Assembly: GCA_016098155.1 (NCBI GenBank)
Contig: JAAAJB010000605.1
Location: forward strand, 5,074 to 20,813
From: Actinomortierella ambigua
Lineage: Eukaryota; Mortierellomycota; Mortierellomycetes; Mortierellales; Mortierellaceae
Reading direction: 5' to 3'
DNA: 15,740 nucleotides
The notes beneath the pieces were generated by a model. The model made no database searches. It was not told the origin of the DNA and was given only the letters and a program-made list of their open reading frames with translations. Within the stretch, counting starts at the first letter, position 1; each line of letters opens with the position of its first letter. Positions 1 through 7,040 of the stretch are shown here, one piece after another. A program made the position numbers and the translations under genes.

Positions 1-1455
1 CGACTATCCCTCTCTCCAACACACACGTACTTCGACATTACAGTCTCGGTCAGTTTTCCTAGCGCAGAGGGCGTTCAAGGGCTGAAACCACAAGTATTTG
101 CGCTTGGCAACCTAGCTCGTTATGGTTACAAGGCCACCATGGATGGCATGTGGCCCTACAGCTACTCGGTCTGCGAAGCCGAGACAATGCATCGCCTGAA
201 CAACTCTGAATCAAAAGTCGCAGCAGCAGCACCGTCGCCACCATCTGGAGTTGCTTTAGAACCACCACAACGACTGAGTGCCTGTCTTCGCCGCCGATCT
301 AAGGACTCACCATCGCCCGGTGTGGGCCGTGGTGCGCCCCAGATCGACTTGCTCGAGGTCTACCACGGCAAGCTAATCGAGCCGACTATGATCGTTGCCC
401 AGACGCCCCAGACAAGAACCTTTAAGAGAGATTGGAAGAAGCGTCAGGATCCTAGCTTGCATGGACAACCACAGCAGCAGCAGCAACAGCAACAATACTC
501 TGTCAGTGGCGGTAGTGGTAGCGGTAGCTCAACAGCAGCACCCGAGTCCTTTGATTTGCACGGCCGCTTCCCAACCCATGATGGGCTAAAACATGAAACA
601 CTTGAAGCGACCGATGGCGCTGGCGCCAGGCATGCCTTTGCGGTATCGTCGTTGACTGTGGCCTCTCCATCATCCTCACCGATGTCACCCAACTTGGGTA
701 GCAGTTCGATGAAGGACACTTCACCGGGCGGTGCCAACATGACAACCATCCGACAGCTAAGCATGCTCCAAGATGCACGATCCTCATCCTCGCAAGCCTA
801 CATTTCATCCGCATCCGTCTCACCTGAGCAGCAGCAGTCTGATTTCGTATCCGTCGGGGTTGAGTACTGGCCAACCTCTAGTCCACGCAACCCCACTGAG
901 AAGAGAGAGGAAGAGGAGGAGGATGCCTATCTTCGGTTCATGTTTGAGCAATCTTGGCATCACCCGATTGTAGAGTCGACCTTCAACACTTCCGCCAATA
1001 GGCCTTCTTCTCCCGTGGCAGCTACCACAAACTCCAAGGCGTTCATGTACATGCATTCGGCCCAGGTACTCGGCGAGGGGCTACTCATTCCGCAGGAGCC
1101 AATGTCCATCGTCTTAGGTCTTGGCCTACTCCAGCTTCAGCAGCAGCAGCAAACACCATCCTCCTCTCCGTTAGGGATGAATATGGCGGATGAGCTGCAA
1201 GCCATGCTGTCGAACCCGGCACTGACTTGGCCCGTCGTGATGAAGGTGGACTATGTGCGGCTGTACCAGCCGAGACATGTCCTTGTGCCGGCAACGGGGA
1301 CGGAGGGTCTTGGACCCTTTTCGGCATCGATGGCCCTGTCGTGTGATCCGTTTGACCATCCGACGGCTAAGTATATTCGGGATCATCCGATGGCGTACAC
1401 CGATGCGAGTAAATTGACTTGGTCCGAGGCTGGATATCAATCACCAGCGCTGTAG
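1..1455 (+). CDS. KRE6/SKN1-like beta-glucan synthesis-associated protein (GH16 fold), 3' part
   Basis: Members of this family are type II membrane proteins of the secretory pathway needed for cell-wall beta-1,6-glucan. The reading frame is open from base 1, so the N-terminus and membrane anchor lie outside the window. Family landmarks occur in order: VQGLKPQVFALGNLARYGY (bases 73-129), DGMWPYSY, QRLSAC, GRGAPQIDLLE (about 328-357), GVEYWP, EPMSIVLGLGL, VMKVDYVRLYQ, and a C-terminus with SCDPFDHPTAKYI and AYTDASKLTW. Between them sit long Ser/Gln/Glu-rich insertions, including an 8-Gln run near 472-495, that are not typical of the fold. Two signature positions are altered: the usual WPA of GLWPA reads KPQ, and the first Glu of the EIDxxE catalytic motif is Gln (codon 340-342). 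The frame is otherwise intact. It could be a catalytically dead paralogue or an early pseudogene. Family assignment is firm; activity is doubtful. Confidence 0.85.
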   Translation, partial: RLSLSPTHTYFDITVSVSFPSAEGVQGLKPQVFALGNLARYGYKATMDGMWPYSYSVCEAETMHRLNNSESKVAAAAPSPPSGVALEPPQRLSACLRRRSKDSPSPGVGRGAPQIDLLEVYHGKLIEPTMIVAQTPQTRTFKRDWKKRQDPSLHGQPQQQQQQQQYSVSGGSGSGSSTAAPESFDLHGRFPTHDGLKHETLEATDGAGARHAFAVSSLTVASPSSSPMSPNLGSSSMKDTSPGGANMTTIRQLSMLQDARSSSSQAYISSASVSPEQQQSDFVSVGVEYWPTSSPRNPTEKREEEEEDAYLRFMFEQSWHHPIVESTFNTSANRPSSPVAATTNSKAFMYMHSAQVLGEGLLIPQEPMSIVLGLGLLQLQQQQQTPSSSPLGMNMADELQAMLSNPALTWPVVMKVDYVRLYQPRHVLVPATGTEGLGPFSASMALSCDPFDHPTAKYIRDHPMAYTDASKLTWSEAGYQSPAL

Positions 1456-1460
1456 TGAGC

Positions 1461-1466
1461 AATAAA
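1461..1466 (+). terminator. Polyadenylation signal AATAAA of the KRE6-like gene
   Basis: AATAAA lies six bases after the TAG stop at 1453-1455. This is a short but plausible 3' end for the plus-strand transcript, before the convergent MIM1 gene. Confidence 0.55.
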
Positions 1467-1607
1467 GAGTCAATACAGGACACTACAAAAAAAATAAGGA
1501 TGAGGTTGAGACAACCGAGCTGACTGTATTTTGAGGTTCTTGGCTACATGCATGGTATTCATTGGTGGTCGGTTTTAGATGTTCTATGTTCCGAAGAAAA
1601 CTGTACA

Positions 1608-1701
1608 GGGAAAAAAAAGGGGGGAAAGGGCAATGAGAGAGGAGAGGAGAGGAGAGGGAAAGGGAGAGGGAGAGGTAATTTTTTTTTCCTTCCTTTCCCT
1701 C
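1608..1701. repeat. Purine tract followed by pyrimidine tract with a 10-bp inverted repeat
   Basis: Bases 1608-1675 are almost purely purine on the plus strand (GGAGA/GGGA units); 1679-1700 are almost purely pyrimidine. GAGGGAAAGG (1654-1663) and its exact reverse complement CCTTTCCCTC (1692-1701) can pair over a 28-base spacer. The element lies between the stop codons of two convergent genes, so it could be in the 3' UTR of either or both. Confidence 0.6.
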
Positions 1702-1705
1702 GCGC

Positions 1706-2536
1706 TTATTCAAAGTCGTTCTCATAACGACCCAATCCACCACCGACACCCGAGCCACTGCCAGTATAGGCATATGCACCGCTGCCGTTGCTACCGCCCG
1801 ACGCCCTCAGACCAACACTCGACACATTCGTGTTCTTCTGGTCCTTCTTGCCCAGCGCCTGGCCGTCCCTTCCCGGTGTCTGGACAACATGGGTCGACAT
1901 GGTCCACCCCCACCGGTACGCGAGCTCGTGCGCGCAGATCTCGCCAAAGCCCAAGAAGACGCCGTTGATAAACGGCAAGAAGAAGTTGATCGCCGTGACC
2001 TTGGTCAGCCAGATAGCCGTCTCACGCGTGATGATGGGGCTCATCAGCCGCCAGAACCGCGACGGCTCGGCATCCTGCGCCGTGATGAGCGCTGTCGACG
2101 TCGACGATGATGTGGTGCTAGCAATGGGGTGAGAAGACGTGGCGGGGGGCGCTGCTGGTGCAGCCGAGCCCTGATGAGGCCGCTTCGTGGTGGTGCCTGA
2201 CGCTTGAGAGACAATATCGCCCTGATGCGGTTGTTGTTGTTGTTTTTGTTGTTGTTGTGGCTGCTTCTCCTCCTGCTGGACCTGACGCATGGCCTTCAGA
2301 CCCTCATGGTCGACGGCGCTCGAGCCGAGGACGGAGTGGCTCATGGCCTCCAGGTCCTTGCCTCCAAGATGAATGTACGACTGGGCCACGTCCGAGTCAC
2401 CCGAGGGATGCTCTGGCTCATGGACAAATGACGAAGCTGGTGAATGGTCGGCCGAGAGAGAGGCGGTATCGCTCTGGGGTCGTGAGAGCAGAATGCCGGA
2501 TGAAGCCGTTGAATCGTCGCTGTAATGGTCTGACAT
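1706..2536 (-). CDS. MIM1: MIM1/TOM13 mitochondrial outer-membrane import protein
   Basis: MIM1 (Pfam TOM13) is a single-span protein of the mitochondrial outer membrane. With MIM2 it inserts alpha-helical outer-membrane proteins and supports TOM complex assembly. The 276-residue product has the family core at about residues 171-212: a charged start (RETAIWLTKV), the membrane segment TAINFFLPFINGVFLGFGE with its GxxxGxG-type packing motif, then CAHELAYRWGW. Residues 1-160 are low-complexity and rich in Ser, Thr, Gln and Pro, with a Gln-rich run at about 93-105. The C-terminus is Gly/Ser-rich. At 276 residues it is much longer than yeast Mim1, which is a little over 110. One uninterrupted exon. 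The ATG at 2536 is the first in frame, and no TATA box is evident upstream. Converges on the KRE6-like gene. Confidence 0.9.
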   Translation of the reverse strand: MSDHYSDDSTASSGILLSRPQSDTASLSADHSPASSFVHEPEHPSGDSDVAQSYIHLGGKDLEAMSHSVLGSSAVDHEGLKAMRQVQQEEKQPQQQQKQQQQPHQGDIVSQASGTTTKRPHQGSAAPAAPPATSSHPIASTTSSSTSTALITAQDAEPSRFWRLMSPIITRETAIWLTKVTAINFFLPFINGVFLGFGEICAHELAYRWGWTMSTHVVQTPGRDGQALGKKDQKNTNVSSVGLRASGGSNGSGAYAYTGSGSGVGGGLGRYENDFE

Positions 2537-2792
2537 GGTTTGGTGCTTGGATGCTTTTCGAGGAAAGAAAATGAAGAGAGAAAAACGGGAGTGAACTCAA
2601 AAGACGCGCGACGTCACTCCCACGAGCGGGCGAACCGGGCAGCCGTTGAGATTTTGGAGTATTGGTCCGCGCTCCTTGCTGCTCGCGTTCCAACAGGCGA
2701 ATCATACAACTCACAACCCCTGAAGAAAATCTGGGCTCGTAGACACCTTCCTCTTCCTCTTGATCAGATTGTCGTTCCTCCATTCCTTCCTA

Positions 2793-3250
2793 ATGACTAC
2801 CTGGTCTACATTCCCACCTGAAATACTCTTTGTATATTAGCAAAATACGTCGACCGACCATCGTTTACCATGTACTTTTATGCCAAGATCGACTGCATAT
2901 GGTTTTGGTTTTTCCCCCTCCCCCTCCCCCTCCCCCTCCCAAGCCAGCATTGACTGAGACGGTCTTTCGTCGAAAACGCGTTGCCTAGTGTCGACTCGAT
3001 CTATAACAGGGTGGCATTCGTGGACGCACAGCTAACCTTGCCCGTGCAGCTGCGCACCCCCCGCAATCGAAGAGTTTTGCATCCGTTGTGGGTTATGCTC
3101 CTATCCCTCCACTGCCGTCTAGGACTTGTTGTGCAAAGCCAGAGGCAGGTTATTCAATCCATGGACCCCGCTTTTGAGGCTCCCTCCAGGCGCTGCTGGA
3201 CCATGTCGCGCACCCAGCACCACCCAGCACCCACCACAGATGCGAGTGTA
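2793..3250 (+). pseudogene. Decayed F-box/LRR gene relic of the same subfamily as the intact gene at 9802-11571
   Basis: The segment from ATG 2793 reads MTTWSTFPPEILFV then a TAG (2838-2840). It aligns with the F-box start of the intact gene (MATLSEAPAEILLY), and the next frame gives LAKYVDRPS against IAENLDQSS. About 800 bp of the parent is then missing. From about 2947 the DNA aligns again with 10865-11130: VDAQLTLPVQL against TDNHLTLLVQL, then after a frameshift PAIEE against PAIEE, then a TAG (3120-3122) exactly where the intact gene has TGG (VVWAFLCQAR against AV-stop-DLLCKAR), then LQALLDHVA against PQVLLDHVA. Stops, frameshifts and the deletion exclude function. The pyrimidine leader ATTCCTTCCT just before the ATG is also shared. 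Alignment was made by eye. Confidence 0.75.
2914..2940. repeat. (CCCCCT)4 hexanucleotide tract; G-quadruplex potential on the minus strand
   Basis: Four perfect CCCCCT units plus CCC. The complementary strand has five G runs of 3-5 separated by single A residues, which meets the usual four-run quadruplex pattern; the C strand could form an i-motif. It sits inside the F-box relic, at or near the junction where the central part of the gene has been lost. Confidence 0.8.
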
Positions 3251-3503
3251 TGGAAGGATTACTATTGCTGTATTTTATTTCTTCCTTTTTCTCTAATTCT
3301 CTACAAGGCCAAGAGATAGATGAGGGGGTTTTTAGGGTCGTATAACGGAGATAGAGGAATAGGGCTGCAATGTCCTGGCGGGGGGGTAAGGGAGGACCCC
3401 GAAAGATAACAGAGTTAATCCTGACGCCCCAGAACTGATTGCCACCCTCGAGACATTTGGCTACAAGATATTTGGTCCCGCCCAATTCAAGAAACCTTGG
3501 GGC
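3251..3503. other. Spacer without a recognised gene
   Basis: Similarity to the F-box gene fades near 3250. A minus-strand frame stays open through much of this stretch but shows no family motif and no clear codon bias. No RNA gene or mobile-element end was seen. Confidence 0.4.
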
Positions 3504-3671
3504 TTAAGAAGCGCTAAACGTATGTTGCCCGAAGGGTCTCTCGCCTTGCCACAACGCCTTTCTATGGACATTGGCGCGCGCCTCGTGCTCCTCTTCCCAT
3601 TTTTGCACAAACGCCAGCACGTGACCCTTTGACGTGGCAATGGTAGGGAAGGCATAGTCGAAGTATACCAT
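3504..3671 (-). CDS. Possible small ORF or exon, 55 residues, unknown
   Basis: The ATG at 3671 opens 55 codons to TAA at 3504-3506. The product starts MVYFDYAFPTIATSKGHV and continues with a charged, probably helical stretch (VQKWEEEHEAR) and a GERPFGQHTF segment. Most third positions are G or C, and the composition looks more protein-like than the surrounding frames. A TATTTTAAA sequence lies a few bases upstream, too close to be a normal TATA box. It may be a complete microprotein or the last exon of a decayed gene. I do not recognise the family. Confidence 0.28.
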   Translation of the reverse strand: MVYFDYAFPTIATSKGHVLAFVQKWEEEHEARANVHRKALWQGERPFGQHTFSAS

Positions 3672-4042
3672 GCTTTAAAATAGCGTGCTCTTGAAGAATA
3701 TCAACACAAGTCATCAGCCATTGCTCATGCCAGCTTAAAAGGTCATTTATTCATTGTCACCAATTGCGACTTCGACATCATCTATTTATTGATCCTTGGG
3801 CTGCTCTTCTTGGGTTGTTCGTCCATACCGTTATGACGGAGTATATAAAATCGTATTCGTGCATTAAGAAGACTCGATAGTCCTTGTTAGCTTAGGGCTT
3901 CTGCGCGGGGGCTTATCGCTGGTGCTGCCGAATCTGCTTCTGCTTCTGACGTAGCAATGTCTGTCTTGAAGGCTTTTGGGGTTGCTACTGGTGCTGCAAC
4001 GGGGGGCTGCTGAGCCAGGTGCTGCTGCAGTTGTTGCTGATC

Positions 4043-4342
4043 CTAGTGATGTGGTTGCTGCTGATGCTGTTGCACCTGTTGCTGCCGGAATGTTATGATT
4101 CCGGTCATCGTGCTCTCATCTTCGGGCGCATCTCCTGTCTGCGCCCTATCATCTTTGCAAAGGCAGGCGAGGAGGGGGCAGGTGTACGGGTGTAGGAAAA
4201 AACGGATATGAAGCGTGATAGTCTCATGCTGGGCTTTGAATAGGATGGGAATGGTAGACGGGTGAATATGGTCCATGGTGTCTCTTGAGACCCTTATATA
4301 CGCCGCAGTTGTGGAGAAAGAAAGAGAGGATGGGGTCGACAT
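4043..4342 (-). CDS. Q-rich small ORF with in-frame amber codon; same frame stays open to 3887
   Basis: ATG 4342 opens 99 codons. Residues 20-70 contain a Cys/His/Pro-rich hydrophobic part (FFLHPYTCPLLACLC), and the end is glutamine-rich (FRQQQVQQHQQQ). The TAG at 4043-4045 interrupts a CAG/CAA-rich tract. Beyond it the same frame continues for 52 codons, starting DQQQLQQHLAQQ and ending in an Ala/Pro/Glu-rich tail, to TAA at 3887-3889. The composition across the TAG is continuous, which suggests a nonsense mutation or an extended protein rather than a natural end. Skipping the TAG by splicing with the nearest GT would need an intron of only 33 bases. A pyrimidine-rich leader precedes the ATG. 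Function unknown; could be a recent pseudogene. Confidence 0.35.
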   Translation of the reverse strand: MSTPSSLSFSTTAAYIRVSRDTMDHIHPSTIPILFKAQHETITLHIRFFLHPYTCPLLACLCKDDRAQTGDAPEDESTMTGIITFRQQQVQQHQQQPHH

Positions 4343-4463
4343 AGCGAGGTACAGTTGACGTGCGTGTGTGTGTGTTTGATAAGCTGGGGGAGTGCTAAAA
4401 GTAAGGCTGAAGAACGAAAGGCTTCGTAAAGAAGGGTAAAAAAGAAAGAAGAAATAGGTACAA

Positions 4464-4703
4464 CTATGGGGAAAGAGTAGCTGACGAAGTGCCCTCTTCT
4501 CGCCCTACGTACTCGTCTGTAGCAGCTGCAATTTTGCTGTTGAAGGTTTCCATCTCGGCCTACTTAGATAATGGGTAATGGACAAAGCGAGCGTTAGCAG
4601 CCTTGATATGGTCTCAAAATCGACTTAAAGACAAAAAAGGGAGTCGGTCCTCTCTTGACAGGGAGCAGAGCACTCTCTCTCTCTCTCTCTCTCTCTGTGT
4701 CTT

Positions 4704-4736
<33 letters not shown>

Positions 4737-4854
4737 TTCACTTTACCTTGCACTGCTCTTCTCGAGCACGATACCCGCCGATGTCGACAAAGGGGAGAGG
4801 ACGAATCTCAACGACTCCATCGTCCTCATTCCCAGTGTCCATAGCGGCAGGCAT
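4464..4854 (-). CDS. Probable two-exon small gene, unknown function (exons 4854-4747 and 4559-4464)
   Basis: Exon 1 from ATG 4854 gives 36 codons including PLPFVDIGGYRAREEQCK and ends at a donor AAG/GTAAAG (GT at 4746-4745). An acceptor CTAAGTAG (AG at 4561-4560) with a good branch site (GCTAAC, about 35 bases upstream) opens exon 2 in phase, continuing AEMETFNSKIAAATDEYVG to TAG at 4464-4466. The spliced product is 67 residues, acidic, and likely helical or coiled-coil across the junction. The start is uncertain: the same frame is open to 5187. Upstream, a second frame also reads like protein (TPPDRAPATPGTRKRSVRTP), separated from the first by an A7 homopolymer (plus-strand T 4923-4929). The gene may therefore be longer and frameshifted, or misassembled there. 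Family not recognised. Confidence 0.42.
4673..4733. repeat. CT/GA dinucleotide microsatellite
   Basis: About 60 bases of CT repeats with a few interruptions (TGTGT, TTT). It falls wholly inside the proposed 187-base intron of the minus-strand two-exon gene, where the sense strand reads GA. Confidence 0.85.
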
Positions 4855-5269
4855 GTTTCGGCGTGCGCACCGACCTCTTTCGCGTGCCTGGCGTTGCAGG
4901 TGCTCTGTCTGGAGGTGTCGCGTTTTTTTCTGCTTTATGGCGGGCGTCACCTTTGTGAGAGGCATATGGGGCGCGTGCAGAGGGGTAGAGGGCTGCTCAT
5001 GAATTTTGTTTGTGCCAGGTGTGAGGATATTTCTGAGATGGCGTCGATGGTGGTGGTTGCGATAGTTGTCGTGGTTGTTGACGACGACCAAGCGCGGCAT
5101 CGATAGAGGTACAAGTTGAGAAATAGTCTGGCCCAGGGTAGACCCCCTCCAGCAATTAGCTGTCCGCTTGTGTGGTCTGCATCCCAAGCTCTCCCAGTCT
5201 CACCTGAAGATCTCGGCCTTGCAGGAGACACATGACGACATCGGCAGTATTCTGTCTCCGGACGGTTGA

Positions 5270-5591
5270 CGATTTTGCTTCTCTTGACGATATCGTCGAC
5301 AACCTTGGGGAGAGTTAGACCCTGGAAGCGATGCACCGTAAGAGCATAGGCGGGAAGGAGAGGTAACTGCAGGCCATTGGATCCTCCTCGTGTGACATCG
5401 TGGCTCTAACGACGCACCACCACTTGTTGCGCTGGTAATTGTCGCAGTCGTTCAACAAAATAGATCAACAACGAGCAAGCGTCAGGGAGTAATCGAACAG
5501 TGTATGAGATATACACACCCATGAATAAATGGGTGCGAAAGGTTTGTGAGAACTGCAATGTAATAAAATAAGCTATGACAACTGTGATCAT
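5270..5591 (-). pseudogene. Remnant of an SF1 (PIF1-like) helicase C-terminal core
   Basis: Read on the minus strand, 5405-5283 gives SHDVTRGGSNGLQLPLLPAY followed by ALTVHRFQGLTLPKVV. The pattern QLPLxxAYALTxHxxQGLTLxKV is the diagnostic motif of PIF1/RecD-like superfamily 1 helicases, also found in Helitron transposons. The frame upstream (5591-5409, ending RLRQLPAQQVVVRR) is separated only by a TAG at 5406-5408. Downstream the expected GQxYVALSR motif is absent and the frame decays. No Walker A/B part was found in the window. It is a broken fragment of a helicase gene or transposon; the exact source is unknown. Confidence 0.5.
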
Positions 5592-6532
5592 CTCCCTTTC
5601 TTTGACTAATTAAAGACTTTGGCTCCCATCACATTCTACACCCTTTAGAACTCTTTCGCGTGTCCATCCCCCTCTTTAATCCCGAATCATGGAGATTCTA
5701 AGCTGCAGCAATGAGAAACGTGTAGGTCAGTCAAGAGTGCATCGACATCCCTATCGCCAATGGACTTTCATGGTCTCTTGCCTTGATCTCATAATTAGGC
5801 CAATGACAAGAGCAAACAATCAGCTAATCACAGACTGATAAAGAATGCACAGGAGACCCATATAATGGAAGGAGGGAATGATATGAGCCAAGAATAAAAA
5901 GAAGGCGCGTATCACTGGAGTTAGGTGTGGCCAGACGCGCGAGCGCAAGAATACATAACCGAGCCACACGTGTTTTACCTTGCGGAGATCGTTCTGGGGT
6001 AACAAGGTGCAGACAAAGGGTGATGTCGGCCGGCAAGTGGAGGAGGACCGTCTTGCAGTGGCAATGTGGAGACAAAGGGTGAAATCAAAGGACATCACTT
6101 CAGAACGATCTCTTCTCCCCGCCGACTTCGCCTCTCGCATGTTTTATACTTGTGCTTATTTTTGACTGACCCAACCCCCCCCCTCCCGAGAAATAACCCA
6201 AGAAGAGCGTGAGCACCATTCACAAGGACATTTATCTCTCTGCACGGAATACCAGTGCCTCATGCCATATTCCTTTTACCCTTTGAAGAAGGTGAATGAA
6301 AGTAGTCCTACCGCATCTCATTGAGCGGTTACGATATTCTTCTTAGTACACATCAAGAAATAACATGGGTCACATTCGAGAGAGTGCATCAGTAAGTCAG
6401 AAAGTAACAGAAAATTTTGTCGGCGTATATTTGAAGTTTACTGCAACTACGAGGATTGTTGGTCCAAGAAGACTTAGACTCACAAGAGTGACTTTTGGGA
6501 GAGGGGGGCAGAAGAGAGAAGATAGCCAGCAC
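5592..6532. other. Gene-poor spacer with a small repeat cluster
   Basis: No convincing gene. A 12-bp perfect inverted repeat (GAGATCGTTCTG 5985-5996; CAGAACGATCTC 6101-6112) encloses a 13-bp direct repeat (AGACAAAGGGTGA at 6011-6023 and 6070-6082). A C-rich run lies near 6175-6186. A minus-strand frame (6140-5820) with a hydrophobic end stays open but has no recognised motif. Confidence 0.4.
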
Positions 6533-6844
6533 TTAGGTGAAGTAGCAGTAGAAGGAGGAGGTCACATCGTTGAAGTTCTGCTCGGCCAGGTTGTAGGCGG
6601 GACCGGTGATGAGAGGACCAGCATCCCTGCAGCCAGAGTGGCGGTAAAGTCTGCATACGATTCCTCCAAAGATGTTGGCAGACGAGATGGCATCGTTGTA
6701 CTCGCCGACACCGTAGCAGGTGTTGAGGTTGCCGGTCCAGGTAACGCAGTTACCCTGGAAGTTGGCGTTGTTGCAGACCGTAATCAGGTTGTAGGCAGAG
6801 CTGACAGCGACGAGGGCTGAGGCAATCACGGTGTACTTGAACAT
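6533..6844 (-). CDS. Secreted beta/gamma-crystallin-like protein
   Basis: The 103-residue product starts with a signal peptide (MFKYTVIASALVAVSSA, cleavage about residue 17). The mature part has two halves, each ending in an (N/D)(N/D)xx(S/T)S motif: NDAISS at 50-55 and NDVTSS at 92-97. That motif is the calcium clamp of beta/gamma-crystallin domains. Six cysteines (24, 33, 43, 64, 72, 100) could form three disulfides, as expected for a secreted protein. The core CNNANFQGNCVTWTG also resembles the related I36 peptidase-inhibitor fold. Codons strongly prefer C at the third position, suggesting high expression. The ATG at 6844 is chosen because it gives a clean signal peptide; an in-frame ATG at 6904 adds a hydrophobic stretch of doubtful value. 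TTTTATAG directly precedes the chosen ATG and may be a 5'-UTR intron acceptor. Role unknown; it could act at the cell surface or as an inhibitor. Confidence 0.82.
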   Translation of the reverse strand: MFKYTVIASALVAVSSAYNLITVCNNANFQGNCVTWTGNLNTCYGVGEYNDAISSANIFGGIVCRLYRHSGCRDAGPLITGPAYNLAEQNFNDVTSSFYCYFT

Positions 6845-7040
6845 TCTATAAAATAAAAAGAGAGAGGGAAATCCAAAAGTCAACATCTGAAGAAGCAGGG
6901 CCATGACGAGCGATCAAAACCGTCCTTTGCTGTTTCAAAGTGTGGTCATGGAGCATTACATGAGTTTGGTGCGAGTGGTATTCCTGGAGAGGATGCTGAA
7001 TTGTAGTGATGTGTTGCAAGATGCCGGATGGTACGACCTC

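Noticed and set aside
1788..2574. Several plus-strand open frames
   Set aside because: Shadows of the MIM1 gene on the opposite strand; their Val/Leu runs are the complement of its polyglutamine codons.
3841..3849. TATATAAAA on the plus strand
   Set aside because: No plus-strand gene follows (the first ATG downstream opens only 17 codons). It lies in the 3' flank of a minus-strand ORF.
4292..4305. TATATAAG on the minus strand inside the 4342-4043 ORF
   Set aside because: It is only about 20 bases from the next ATG and lies within the open frame, so it is unlikely to be the promoter.
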